In this document: piece by piece, positions 42,662 to 51,132 of the stretch | How the letters are laid out: the number at the start of each line of letters is the position of its first letter | Numbering within the stretch: the first letter of the stretch is position 1 | From: a bacterium | GTDB lineage: Bacteria; Bacillota; Bacilli; Lactobacillales; Streptococcaceae | Direction: 5' to 3' | Length of the DNA: 64,000 nt | NCBI GenBank assembly: GCA_905221195.1 | Contig: CAJNCF010000007.1 | Coordinates: 1-64,000 of the forward strand | Translations under genes and position numbers: made by a program | The notes under the pieces: model-generated | Databases searched by the model: none | The model's input: only the letters and a program-made list of their open reading frames with translations | Told to the model about the DNA's origin: nothing

Positions 42662-42697
42662 TAGGAGGGCGGGGCTTAGCCCGGCTCTCCTATTTTT
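42662..42697 (+). terminator. Terminator/attenuator between rpsB and tsf
   Basis: TAGGAG...CTCCTA outer stem with inner GGGCT/AGCCC pairing, then five Ts; 22 nt before the tsf start. It probably lowers tsf relative to rpsB rather than ending the operon. Confidence 0.8.
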
Positions 42698-42718
42698 AAA
42701 AAATATAGGAGAATCAAA

Positions 42719-43759
42719 ATGGCAGAAATTACAGCTAAACTTGTAAAAGAGTTGCGTGAAAAATCTGGTGCCGGTGTTATGGACGCTAAAAAAGCGCTTG
42801 TAGAAACAGACGGTGACATCGAAAAAGCGATTGAATTGCTTCGTGAAAAAGGTATGGCTAAGGCGGCTAAGAAAGCTGACCGTGTTGCTGCAGAAGGTTT
42901 GACTGGTGTTTACGTTAACGGTAATGTTGCAGCAGTTATCGAGGTAAACGCTGAAACTGACTTCGTTGCGAAAAACGCTCAATTCGTTGAATTGGTAAAT
43001 ACTACAGCTAAAGTCATTGCAGAAGGAAAACCTGCTAACAATGAAGAAGCTCTTGCTTTGACAATGCCTTCAGGAGAAACTCTTGAAGCTGCATACGTAT
43101 CTGCAACAGCAACTATCGGAGAGAAAATCTCATTCCGTCGTTTTGCATTGATTGAAAAAACAGATGCACAACACTTTGGAGCATACCAACATAACGGTGG
43201 ACGTATCGGTGTTATTTCAGTTGTTGAAGGTGGAGACGAAGCACTCGCTAAGCAATTGTCAATGCACATCGCAGCGATGAAACCAACAGTTCTTTCTTAC
43301 AAAGAATTGGATGAGCAATTCGTTAAAGATGAGTTGGCACAATTGAACCACGTTATCGACCAAGACAATGAAAGCCGTGCAATGGTTAACAAACCAGCTC
43401 TTCCACACTTGAAGTATGGATCAAAAGCTCAATTGACTGATGAAGTGATTGCGCAAGCTGAAGCTGATATTAAAGCTGAATTGGCTGCAGAAGGTAAACC
43501 AGAAAAAATCTGGGACAAAATCATCCCAGGTAAAATGGACCGCTTCATGCTTGACAACACTAAAGTTGACCAAGCTTACACACTTCTTGCACAAGTTTAC
43601 ATCATGGATGACAGCAAGACAGTTGAAGCATACCTTGAATCAGTTAACGCTTCAGTAGTTGAGTTCGCTCGCTTTGAAGTTGGTGAAGGTATCGAGAAAG
43701 CTGCAAACGACTTTGAAGCTGAAGTTGCAGCTACAATGGCAGCAGCCTTGAATAATTAA
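42719..43759 (+). CDS. tsf: Elongation factor Ts
   Basis: 346-aa guanine-nucleotide exchange factor for EF-Tu. N-terminal UBA-like domain with [16 protein letters not shown], then [10 protein letters not shown], and a core longer than in E. coli as is usual for streptococci. TAGGAG precedes the ATG. Highly biased codon use. Follows rpsB in the universal order. Confidence 0.98.
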   Translation: MAEITAKLVKELREKSGAGVMDAKKALVETDGDIEKAIELLREKGMAKAAKKADRVAAEGLTGVYVNGNVAAVIEVNAETDFVAKNAQFVELVNTTAKVIAEGKPANNEEALALTMPSGETLEAAYVSATATIGEKISFRRFALIEKTDAQHFGAYQHNGGRIGVISVVEGGDEALAKQLSMHIAAMKPTVLSYKELDEQFVKDELAQLNHVIDQDNESRAMVNKPALPHLKYGSKAQLTDEVIAQAEADIKAELAAEGKPEKIWDKIIPGKMDRFMLDNTKVDQAYTLLAQVYIMDDSKTVEAYLESVNASVVEFARFEVGEGIEKAANDFEAEVAATMAAALNN

Positions 43760-43795
43760 TCATATAAGAGTCTGAGATAAAAAGTTCTCAAACAC

Positions 43796-43836
43796 AAAAA
43801 AGCTAGAGATTTCCAATTGTGGAACTCTAGCTTTTT
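43796..43836. terminator. Terminator after tsf, shared with a transposase remnant
   Basis: AAAAAGCTAGAG and CTCTAGCTTTTT arms with inner TTCC/GGAA pairing form a long, nearly perfect hairpin with A and T runs. The stop codon of the transposase remnant lies in the right arm, so it may derive from the insertion sequence end. Confidence 0.8.
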
Positions 43837-43998
43837 AATTTAGTCGTTCTCTTATTGTATTTTAGGAGGTTGTTGGCCATAAGTACCAATCCCATGTCAA
43901 TTCTCACTTGACGCTTACCTCTCAGATTACATTTTTTGTAACCCAAACAAGCCTTTATCTGCCCAAAGACTTTTCTATGCAGTCGATTTTTCAAGGTA
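43827..43998 (-). pseudogene. C-terminal remnant of an IS1182-like transposase
   Basis: About 57 codons remain on the minus strand. The pattern VFGQIKACLGYKK...LRGKRQV...GLVLMANNLLKY matches the extreme C-terminus of DDE transposases of the IS1182 type, where FGQ.K and RG...V are typical (from memory). No catalytic domain, no left end and no target duplication can be recognised, and the upstream part is cut by the cysK terminator. An old, inactive relic between tsf and cysK. Confidence 0.7.
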
Positions 43999-44002
43999 TA
44001 AA

Positions 44003-44026
44003 TAAAAAGCCCTATAATAAGGGCTA
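44003..44026 (-). terminator. Terminator after cysK
   Basis: Minus strand: TAGCCCTTATTATAGGGCTTTTT, a 6-bp stem (AGCCC/GGGCT plus T-A) with a T-run, about 16 nt after the cysK stop. Confidence 0.75.
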
Positions 44027-44041
44027 AGTGCATTTAGGAGG

Positions 44042-44968
44042 CTACACTTCAAATTCATAGAGTGCTGTAGAGAGATAACGTTCGCCGTTATCTGGTGCTA
44101 GAGCAAGGACTTTCTTACCTGTACCTAATTTCTTAGCAACTTCAATTGCTCCATAGATAGCTGCAGCTGAAGAAATCCCTACAAGGAAACCTTCTTTTCC
44201 ACCAATTTCACGGCCGAGTGCTAGAGCATCATCTGATGTTACACGAACGATACCATCATAAGCTTTTGTATCTAGTGTATCAGGAATAAATCCAGCTGAG
44301 ATACCTTGAATTTTGTGAGGACCAGGTTTTTCACCAGATAGAATAGCAGATTCGTCTGCTTCTACTGCAAAAACTTGAATGTTTGAATTTGCTGCTTTGA
44401 GTGCATGAGAAACACCAGAAATTGTTCCACCAGTACCAACTCCAGCAACAAAGGCATCTAATCCATCTTTACCGAAAGCAGCTAGTATTTCAGCCCCTGT
44501 TGTTTTTTCGTGTACTTCTGGATTAGCTGGATTGTCAAATTGAAGAGGAAGGAAACCATCACGTTCAGCAGCAATTTCTTGAGCCTTAGCAATAGCACCT
44601 TTCATTCCTTCGCTACCAGGAGTGAGGACGAGTTCAGCGCCATAGGCTTGGATAATCTTACGGCGTTCTACACTCATGGTTTCAGGCATAACAATGACAA
44701 CTTTATATCCTTTAGCAGCACCTACCCATGAAAGTCCAATACCAGTGTTTCCACTTGTTGCTTCAACAATAGTAGCACCCGGTTTTAGAATACCGTCTTG
44801 TTCAGCCTTTTCAATCATGCTAAGAGCAATACGGTCTTTTACAGATGAACCAGGATTAAATGCTTCAAGCTTTACATAGACGTCCGCAGCACCATCTGGT
44901 ACGATGTTGTTGAGTTTAACAATCGGAGTTTGACCGATTAGTTCAGTAATGTTGTTATAAATAGACAT
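44042..44968 (-). CDS. cysK: Cysteine synthase (O-acetylserine sulfhydrylase)
   Basis: 308-aa PLP enzyme that makes cysteine from O-acetylserine and sulfide. PLP-lysine motif GSSVKDR near residue 42, substrate loop TSGNTG near 70 and phosphate-binding GTGGT near 178. Normal CysK length. The same gene is sometimes labelled cysM in streptococci; CysK fits better by length and motifs. Own promoter and terminator. Confidence 0.95.
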   Translation of the reverse strand: MSIYNNITELIGQTPIVKLNNIVPDGAADVYVKLEAFNPGSSVKDRIALSMIEKAEQDGILKPGATIVEATSGNTGIGLSWVGAAKGYKVVIVMPETMSVERRKIIQAYGAELVLTPGSEGMKGAIAKAQEIAAERDGFLPLQFDNPANPEVHEKTTGAEILAAFGKDGLDAFVAGVGTGGTISGVSHALKAANSNIQVFAVEADESAILSGEKPGPHKIQGISAGFIPDTLDTKAYDGIVRVTSDDALALGREIGGKEGFLVGISSAAAIYGAIEVAKKLGTGKKVLALAPDNGERYLSTALYEFEV

Positions 44969-44997
44969 ATGAATACCTCTTTGTATAAGATATCTCT

Positions 44998-45026
44998 AGT
45001 ATAACGCTATCTATACCATTTGTAAA
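44998..45026 (-). promoter_or_regulatory. Promoter of cysK
   Basis: Minus strand: TTTACA (45026-45021) and TATACT (45003-44998), 17 bp apart, about 30 nt before the start. Confidence 0.65.
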
Positions 45027-45032
45027 ATATAG

Positions 45033-45061
45033 AAATCCTATCGAAGCGATAGGATTTTTTT
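45033..45061. terminator. Hairpin between the 41-aa ORF and cysK
   Basis: AAATCCTATCG-AAG-CGATAGGATTT, an 11-bp perfect stem with seven Ts on the plus side and a U-rich tail on the minus side. Placed right after the small minus-strand ORF, it can end a yigZ/small-ORF transcript. Confidence 0.75.
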
Positions 45062-45064
45062 ATA

Positions 45065-45190
45065 TCATAGGTCTAAGCCATTAATTTTTAAGCGATTATG
45101 ATAGGCTAATTCTAGTAAATAGGTGTAAAGGAGAACGCAATCCGTTTTCTTTTTGAATAGTCTCATTTTATAGTAGGTCTTTGCAAGCAT
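45065..45190 (-). CDS. Candidate 41-aa small protein, downstream of yigZ
   Basis: Minus-strand ORF beginning MLAKTYYKMRLFKKKTD and ending HNRLKINGLDL: a basic N-terminus followed by a short hydrophobic, possibly helical segment (CVLLYTYLLELAY). It lies 63 bp after the yigZ stop and ends 4 nt before a perfect hairpin, which suggests a real gene end. Against it: the ribosome site (AATAAAAAG) is very weak and there is no clear own promoter. It could also be a relic of a larger gene. No family recognised. Confidence 0.35.
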   Translation of the reverse strand: MLAKTYYKMRLFKKKTDCVLLYTYLLELAYHNRLKINGLDL

Positions 45191-45253
45191 CTTTTTATTT
45201 TGCTAATTAAAGTAGCGGTGAGAATGTCAGTGAAACACTGTATTATCTATTAT

Positions 45254-45889
45254 TTACACTAGGTTTACAGGAATTTCAACTTCTCGTAAACCTTGATCAG
45301 TTAAAGTGACCTTTCCATTAAAAAACTCTACAAGTGCAGCTTTAATAGTTTCTTTTTCTTCTTTATCAACATAAATCATCGTATCGACTTGATCTGTAAA
45401 GTTTGTATCCAGTTCCATGAGATTATGTTCTTTAAGGAAGTTACTGTACTCTTGGTACTGAGCGTAGGACATTTGAATAGAAATTCCAGCTTGTTCCTTT
45501 ATTTCAATGATGCCAATTTCTTTGACAGCTAAGGCCACACTGCCGGCGTAAGCGCGAATCAGTCCTCCAGCGCCTAGTTTAATGCCACCAAAGTAGCGTG
45601 TCACTACCACACAGACATTGGTGAGATTGTGATTTTCTAGTACCCCAAGCATGGGAACTCCAGCAGTACCACTGGGCTCACCATCATCACTTGTACGTTT
45701 AATTTCACTACGTTCTCCAATAATAAATGCAGAGCAGTTATGCGTCGCTTTGTAGTGTTCTTTTTTGATGGCAGTAATGAAGTCACGAGCCTCTTCTTCG
45801 CTATAAACACGCTTGGCATGACAGATAAAGCGTGATTTTTTGATTTCTTCTTGGACTTGTCCGTCCTCTTTAATTGTTCTAAATTCCAT
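45254..45889 (-). CDS. YigZ/IMPACT-family protein
   Basis: 211-aa protein of the UPF0029/IMPACT family. N-terminal IMPACT domain with KKSRFICHAKRV, HNCSAFIIG, RTSDDGEPSGTAGVPML and VTRYFGGIKLGAGGLIRAY, followed by a DUF1949 ferredoxin-like C-terminal domain. Eukaryotic IMPACT regulates GCN2; the bacterial role is uncertain. Divergent from comFA, with the comFA cin-box in the 56-bp gap between them, as in pneumococcus. Confidence 0.92.
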   Translation of the reverse strand: MEFRTIKEDGQVQEEIKKSRFICHAKRVYSEEEARDFITAIKKEHYKATHNCSAFIIGERSEIKRTSDDGEPSGTAGVPMLGVLENHNLTNVCVVVTRYFGGIKLGAGGLIRAYAGSVALAVKEIGIIEIKEQAGISIQMSYAQYQEYSNFLKEHNLMELDTNFTDQVDTMIYVDKEEKETIKAALVEFFNGKVTLTDQGLREVEIPVNLV

Positions 45890-45930
45890 GATTTAATTGT
45901 ACTAAAAAATCATCTAAAGCGCTAGGTTTT

Positions 45931-45938
45931 TACGAATA
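45931..45938 (+). promoter_or_regulatory. cin-box (sigma X promoter) of comFA
   Basis: TACGAATA, the exact ComX recognition octamer, preceded by a TTTTT tract and located 7 nt before the comFA ATG. As this box acts at -10, the transcript should have almost no leader. Confidence 0.9.
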
Positions 45939-45945
45939 AAGAAGT

Positions 45946-47244
45946 ATGAAAGTAAATCCAAATTATCTCGGTCGTTTGTTTACGGAGAATGAATTAACAG
46001 AAGAGGAACGTCAGTTGGCGGAGAAACTTCCAGCAATGAGAAAGGAGAAGGGAAAACTTTTCTGTCAACGTTGTGATAGTACTATTCTAGAAGAATGGTA
46101 TTTGCCCATTGGTGCTTACTATTGTCGAGAGTGCTTGCTGATGAAGAGAGTCAGGAGTGACCAAGCTTTATACTATTTTCCGCAGGAGGATTTTCCTAAA
46201 CAGGATGTTCTTAAATGGCGTGGTCAATTAACTCCTTTTCAAGAGCAGGTGTCAGAGGGACTGACTCAAGCAGTAGATAATCAAGAGCCAACTTTAGTTC
46301 ATGCGGTGACAGGGGCTGGAAAGACAGAAATGATTTATCAAGTTGTGGCTAAGGTGATCAATGCGGGTGGTGCAGTGTGTTTGGCCAGTCCTCGCATAGA
46401 TGTTTGTTTGGAGCTATACAAGCGCCTGCAATATGATTTTGCTTGTAAGATATCCTTGCTACACGGAGAATCAGAACCGTACTTCCGAACGCCATTAGTT
46501 GTTGCGACGACTCATCAGTTATTGAAATTTTATCAAGCTTTTGATTTGCTGATAGTGGATGAAGTAGATGCCTTTCCTTATGTTGATAATCCCACGCTTT
46601 ACCATGCTGTCAAGAATAGTGTAAAGGAGAATGGGCTGAGAATCTTTTTAACAGCGACTTCGACCGATGAGTTAGATAGGAAAGTCCGTTTAGGAGAACT
46701 AAAAAGATTGAGCTTGCCTAGACGATTTCATGGGAATCCATTGATTATTCCTAAGCCAGTTTGGTTATCGGATTTTAATCGCTGTTTGGATAAGAATCGT
46801 TTGTCACCAAAGTTAAAGTCTTATATTGAGAAACAGAGAAAGACAGCTTATCCTTTACTTATTTTTGCATCAGAAATTAAGAAAGGGGAGCAGCTAAAAG
46901 AAATCTTACAGGAGCAATTTCCAAATGAGAAAATCGGATTTGTGTCTTCTGTAACAGAAAATCGATTAGAGCAAGTGCAAGCTTTTCGAGATGGAGAACT
47001 GACAATACTTATCAGTACGACAATCTTGGAACGAGGAGTTACCTTCCCTTGTGTGGATGTTTTTGTAGTAGAGGCCAATCATCGTCTGTTTACCAAGTCT
47101 AGTTTAATACAGATTGGAGGACGTGTCGGTCGGAGTATGGACAGACCGACAGGAGATTTGCTTTTTTTCCATGATGGGTTAAATACTTCAATCAAGAAGG
47201 CAATTAAGGAAATTCAGCAGATGAACAAGGAGGCAGGCTTATGA
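45946..47244 (+). CDS. comFA: ComFA, DNA-uptake helicase/translocase
   Basis: 432-aa superfamily 2 helicase-like ATPase that drives transforming DNA through the ComEC channel. N-terminal zinc finger with four cysteines (CQRCDS and YYCREC), Walker A VTGAGKTEM near residue 120, DEVD box near 205, SATS-like TATST motif and the QIGGRVGRS motif VI. A late competence gene with a canonical cin-box. The ATG is used although it has only a weak ribosome site; homologs share this N-terminus. Overlaps comFC by 4 bp. Confidence 0.96.
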   Translation: MKVNPNYLGRLFTENELTEEERQLAEKLPAMRKEKGKLFCQRCDSTILEEWYLPIGAYYCRECLLMKRVRSDQALYYFPQEDFPKQDVLKWRGQLTPFQEQVSEGLTQAVDNQEPTLVHAVTGAGKTEMIYQVVAKVINAGGAVCLASPRIDVCLELYKRLQYDFACKISLLHGESEPYFRTPLVVATTHQLLKFYQAFDLLIVDEVDAFPYVDNPTLYHAVKNSVKENGLRIFLTATSTDELDRKVRLGELKRLSLPRRFHGNPLIIPKPVWLSDFNRCLDKNRLSPKLKSYIEKQRKTAYPLLIFASEIKKGEQLKEILQEQFPNEKIGFVSSVTENRLEQVQAFRDGELTILISTTILERGVTFPCVDVFVVEANHRLFTKSSLIQIGGRVGRSMDRPTGDLLFFHDGLNTSIKKAIKEIQQMNKEAGL

Positions 47245-47903
47245 AGTGTTTGTTATGTGGGCAGACTATGAAGACTGTTTTAACTTTTAGTAGTCTCTTA
47301 CTTCTGAAGAATGATGAGTCTTGTCTTTGTTCAGACTGTGACTCTACTTTTGAGAGGATTGGAGAAGAAAACTGTCCAAATTGTATGAAAACAGGCTTGT
47401 CAATAAAGTGTCAAGATTGTCAATTTTGGTGTAAAGAAGGAGTTAAGGTCTCCCATAGAGCGATTTTCACTTACAATCAAGCTATGAAAGATTTTTTCAG
47501 TCGGTATAAGTTTGATGGAGACTTCCTTTTAAGAAAAGTTTTTTCATCATTTTTAAGTGAGGAGTTGAAAAAGTACAAAGAGTATCAATTTGTTGTAATT
47601 CCCCTAAGTCCTGAAAGATTGCTTGACAGAGGATTTAATCAGGTTGAGGGTTTAGTTGAAGTAGCAGGTTTCAAGTATCTGGATTTATTAGAGAAAAGAG
47701 AAGAGAGGGCCAGTTCTTCTAAAAGTCGCTCAGAACGTTTGGCGACAGAACTTCCTTTCTTTGTCAAAAGTGGAGTCACTATTCCTAAAAAAATCCTACT
47801 TATAGATGATATCTATACTACCGGAACAACTATAAATCGTGTGAAGAAACTGTTGGAAGAAGCTGGTGCTGAGGATGTAAAAACATTTTCCCTTGTAAGA
47901 TGA
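47241..47903 (+). CDS. comFC: ComFC, competence-associated phosphoribosyltransferase-like protein
   Basis: 220-aa protein with an N-terminal cysteine-rich zinc region (CLLCGQ, CLCSDCD, CPNCMKTG, CQDCQFWC) and a C-terminal type I PRTase fold with ILLIDDIYTTGTT. It binds ComFA and is needed for DNA uptake; enzymatic activity is unproven. Translationally coupled to comFA. Confidence 0.95.
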   Translation: MKCLLCGQTMKTVLTFSSLLLLKNDESCLCSDCDSTFERIGEENCPNCMKTGLSIKCQDCQFWCKEGVKVSHRAIFTYNQAMKDFFSRYKFDGDFLLRKVFSSFLSEELKKYKEYQFVVIPLSPERLLDRGFNQVEGLVEVAGFKYLDLLEKREERASSSKSRSERLATELPFFVKSGVTIPKKILLIDDIYTTGTTINRVKKLLEEAGAEDVKTFSLVR

Positions 47904-47913
47904 GGAAAAAATT

Positions 47914-47942
47914 TGCAAAACTAAAATGAAAGCGTTATAATG
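47914..47942 (+). promoter_or_regulatory. Promoter of hpf with overlapping cre-like site
   Basis: TTGCAA (47914-47919) and TATAAT (47937-47942), 17 bp apart. TGAAAGCGTTATAA (47928-47941) matches the CcpA cre consensus TGNNANCGNTNNCA except one base and covers the spacer and -10, a repressing position. Confidence 0.65.
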
Positions 47943-47982
47943 AAATCAGAAAAACAAAAATGTTTAGAAAGAAGGTACTCAT

Positions 47983-48531
47983 ATGATTAAATATAGTATC
48001 CGTGGTGAAAACCTAGAAGTAACAGAAGCAATTCGTGATTATGTAGTTTCTAAACTCGAAAAGATCGAAAAGTATTTTCAAGCTGAACAAGAGTTGGATG
48101 CTCGAGTTAACTTGAAGGTGTATCGTGAAAAAACTGCTAAAGTGGAAGTAACGATTCCGCTTGGCTCTATTACTCTTCGTGCAGAAGATGTGTCTCAAGA
48201 TATGTATGGTTCAATTGACCTTGTAACTGATAAAATTGAACGTCAGATTCGTAAAAATAAAACAAAAATCGAGCGTAAAAATAAAAATAAGGTGGCAACT
48301 AGTCAATTATTTACAGATGCTTTGGTGGAAGATACAAATGTTGTCCAGTCTAGAGTTGTTCGTTCAAAACAAATTGATTTAAAACCAATGGATTTGGAAG
48401 AAGCTATTCTACAGATGGATTTGTTGGGACATGATTTCTTTATCTATGTAGATGTTGAAGATCAAACAACCAATGTGATTTATCGTCGTGAAGATGGCGA
48501 AATTGGTCTGTTAGAAGTTAAAGAATCTTAA
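47983..48531 (+). CDS. hpf: Long-form hibernation promoting factor
   Basis: 182-aa ribosome hibernation factor (HPF-long, YfiA/RaiA type). N-terminal ribosome-binding domain (IKYSIRGENLEVTEAIRDYVVSKL...) and C-terminal dimerisation domain (KPMDLEEAILQMDLLGHDFFIYVD) joined by a linker; the long form makes 100S dimers. AGAAGG site before ATG. Between comFC and gdpP; its promoter has a cre-like site, so it may rise when sugar runs short. Confidence 0.96.
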   Translation: MIKYSIRGENLEVTEAIRDYVVSKLEKIEKYFQAEQELDARVNLKVYREKTAKVEVTIPLGSITLRAEDVSQDMYGSIDLVTDKIERQIRKNKTKIERKNKNKVATSQLFTDALVEDTNVVQSRVVRSKQIDLKPMDLEEAILQMDLLGHDFFIYVDVEDQTTNVIYRREDGEIGLLEVKES

Positions 48532-48548
48532 TTTCAATATATGTAAAG

Positions 48549-48579
48549 GTAGGTTTACTGAGTTGTAAACCTACTTTTT
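48549..48579 (+). terminator. Terminator after hpf
   Basis: GTAGGTTTAC-TGAGTT-GTAAACCTAC with 10 perfect pairs and five Ts. Confidence 0.92.
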
Positions 48580-48666
48580 CTTACAATGGATATAATTGTT
48601 GATTACACTTTTAAAAAGTCGCTTTTTGGTGGTTATTATGGTATAATGGGTGCCAAGAGGTTTGGA

Positions 48667-50640
48667 ATGAAAAAATTTTATGTAAGTCCTATTTTCCCCT
48701 TAATATTAGGAATAGTGGCGTTCGGAGTGCTATCTGTGCAACTTGTTTTTGTAACGAATACACTGGTAACGCTATTTCTTTTGCTACTTATTTTGGGTTC
48801 ATATATTTTATTGTTCATCCATCAGAGAGACTACTACTCAAGGAGTGAAGTAGAACAAATCCAGTATGTAAACCATCAAGCTGAAGAAAGTTTGACAACC
48901 TTGTTAGAACAGATGCCTGTTGGAGTTATTAAATTAGACTTGTCGTCAGGTGAAATTGAATGGTTTAATCCTTATGCTGAATTGATTTTGACTAATGAAG
49001 TTGGTAAGATTGATGTGGCATTGATTCAGACTATTATCAAGGCTTCTGTGGGGAATCCAGGTTCTTATGCCACCTTGGGTGAGACTCGTTATTCAGTTCA
49101 TATGGACAAGGTATCTGGAGTTCTTTACTTCTTTGATGTGTCTGGTGAATATGAAGCGACTGTTGAGTTAGTAACGAGTCGACCTGTGATTGGAATCGTC
49201 TCTGTTGACAACTACGATGATTTAGAAGATGAAACATCAGAGTCTGATATCAGTCATATTAACAGTTTTGTAGCTAATTTTGTTTCAGAATTTGCTGGGA
49301 AATATGCCATGTTCTCTCGTCGAGTGAGTATGGATCGTTTTTATCTGTTTACGGACTATACGGTGCTTGAGGGCTTGATGAATGATAAATTTTCTGTTAT
49401 TAATGCTTTCAGAGAAGAGGCGAAACAGAGACATCTGCCTTTGACCTTAAGTATGGGATTTTCTTATGGTGATGGAAATCATGATGAGATAGGGAAAGTT
49501 GCTCTGCTCAACTTAAACTTGGCTGAAGTTCGTGGTGGCGACCAGGTAGTTGTCAAGGAGAATGACGAAACGAAAAATCCCGTTTATTTTGGTGGTGGGT
49601 CTGCTGCGTCAATCAAGCGTACACGGACTCGTACGCGTGCTATGATGACAGCTATTTCAGATAAGATTCGGAGTGTAGATCGGGTTTTTGTAGTTGGTCA
49701 CAAAAATCTAGATATGGATGCTTTGGGATCTGCTGTAGGTATGCAGTTGTTTGCTAGTAATGTAACTGAAAATAGCTATGCTCTTTATGATGAAGATCAA
49801 ATGTCTCCTGATATTGAACGAGCTGTTTCATTCTTAGAAAAAGAAGGAGTTACGAAGTTGTTGTCTGTCAAGGAGGCAATGGGGATGGTGACCAATCGTT
49901 CTTTGCTGATTCTTGTAGACCATTCAAAGACTGCCTTAACTTTATCAAAAGATTTTTATGATTTATTTACCCAAACCATCGTCATTGACCACCACAGAAG
50001 GGATCAGGATTTCCCAGACAACGCAGTTATCACTTATATCGAAAGTGGTGCAAGTAGTGCCAGTGAGTTGGTAACGGAATTGATTCAGTTCCAGAATTCT
50101 AAGAAAAATCGTCTGAGTCGTATGCAGGCCAGTGTTTTGATGGCTGGTATGATGCTGGATACTAAAAATTTCACCTCACGAGTGACTAGTCGGACATTTG
50201 ATGTTGCTAGCTATCTCAGAACGAGAGGAAGTGATAGTATTGCTATCCAAGAAATCGCTGCGACAGATTTTGAAGAATATCGTGAGGTCAATGAACTGAT
50301 TTTACAGGGGCGTAAATTAGGTTCAGATGTATTGATAGCAGAGGCTCAGGACTCGAAATGCTATGATACAGTTGTTATTAGTAAGGCAGCAGATGCCATG
50401 TTAGCTATGTCAGGTATTGAAGCGAGTTTTGTTCTTGCGAAGAATACACAAGGATTTATATCCATCTCAGCTCGAAGTCGTAGTAAATTGAATGTACAAC
50501 GGATTATGGAAGAGCTAGGCGGTGGGGGCCACTTTAATTTAGCTGCAGCTCAAATTAAAGATTTAACCTTGTCAGAAGCGGGTGAAAAACTGACAGAAAT
50601 TGTATTAAATGAAATAAAGGAAAAGGAGAAAGAAGAATGA
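48667..50640 (+). CDS. gdpP: GdpP (Pde1), cyclic-di-AMP phosphodiesterase
   Basis: 657-aa membrane enzyme that hydrolyses c-di-AMP. Two N-terminal membrane helices (about residues 8-50), a degenerate PAS domain, a degenerate GGDEF-like domain (about 170-300) and the DHH/DHHA1 catalytic unit with [20 protein letters not shown] and VIDHHRRD. I start at ATG 48667 ([11 protein letters not shown]), with GAGG upstream, not 27 codons earlier, where the extension covers the promoter TATAAT (48640 region). Its stop overlaps rplI by 4 bp; gdpP-rplI-dnaB is conserved. Confidence 0.95.
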   Translation: MKKFYVSPIFPLILGIVAFGVLSVQLVFVTNTLVTLFLLLLILGSYILLFIHQRDYYSRSEVEQIQYVNHQAEESLTTLLEQMPVGVIKLDLSSGEIEWFNPYAELILTNEVGKIDVALIQTIIKASVGNPGSYATLGETRYSVHMDKVSGVLYFFDVSGEYEATVELVTSRPVIGIVSVDNYDDLEDETSESDISHINSFVANFVSEFAGKYAMFSRRVSMDRFYLFTDYTVLEGLMNDKFSVINAFREEAKQRHLPLTLSMGFSYGDGNHDEIGKVALLNLNLAEVRGGDQVVVKENDETKNPVYFGGGSAASIKRTRTRTRAMMTAISDKIRSVDRVFVVGHKNLDMDALGSAVGMQLFASNVTENSYALYDEDQMSPDIERAVSFLEKEGVTKLLSVKEAMGMVTNRSLLILVDHSKTALTLSKDFYDLFTQTIVIDHHRRDQDFPDNAVITYIESGASSASELVTELIQFQNSKKNRLSRMQASVLMAGMMLDTKNFTSRVTSRTFDVASYLRTRGSDSIAIQEIAATDFEEYREVNELILQGRKLGSDVLIAEAQDSKCYDTVVISKAADAMLAMSGIEASFVLAKNTQGFISISARSRSKLNVQRIMEELGGGGHFNLAAAQIKDLTLSEAGEKLTEIVLNEIKEKEKEE

Positions 50641-51089
50641 AAGTAATCTTTTTAGCAGATGTTAAAGGAAAAGGTAAAAAAGGTGAAATTAAGGAAGTAC
50701 CAACAGGGTATGCGCAAAACTTTCTTATCAAAAAGAATCTAGCCAAAGAAGCGACTGCTCAAGCGGTAGGTGAGCTTCGCGGTAAACAAAAATCTGAAGA
50801 AAAAGCTCATGCTGAGATGATTGCAGAAGCAAAAGCAATTAAAGCACAACTTGAAGCAGAAGAAACTGTTGTAGAATTTGTTGAAAAGGTTGGTCCAGAT
50901 GGCCGTACCTTTGGTTCTATTACCAATAAGAAAATTGCAGAAGAATTGCAAAAGCAATTTGGAATTAAGATTGATAAACGTCATATTCAAGTACAAGCTC
51001 CGATTCGAGCAGTTGGTTTGATCGATGTACCAGTGAAAATCTATCAAGATGTCACAAGTGTAATCAATCTTCGTGTGAAAGAAGGGTAA
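50637..51089 (+). CDS. rplI: 50S ribosomal protein L9
   Basis: 150-aa L9 with the N-terminal rRNA-binding domain ([29 protein letters not shown]) joined by a long helix to the C-terminal domain. Start codon overlaps the gdpP stop (ATGA). Normal length. Confidence 0.97.
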   Translation: MKVIFLADVKGKGKKGEIKEVPTGYAQNFLIKKNLAKEATAQAVGELRGKQKSEEKAHAEMIAEAKAIKAQLEAEETVVEFVEKVGPDGRTFGSITNKKIAEELQKQFGIKIDKRHIQVQAPIRAVGLIDVPVKIYQDVTSVINLRVKEG

Positions 51090-51132
51090 ATTGACACCTT
51101 CTTGACAAGATTATAAAAGGAAGGGAAGTCTG

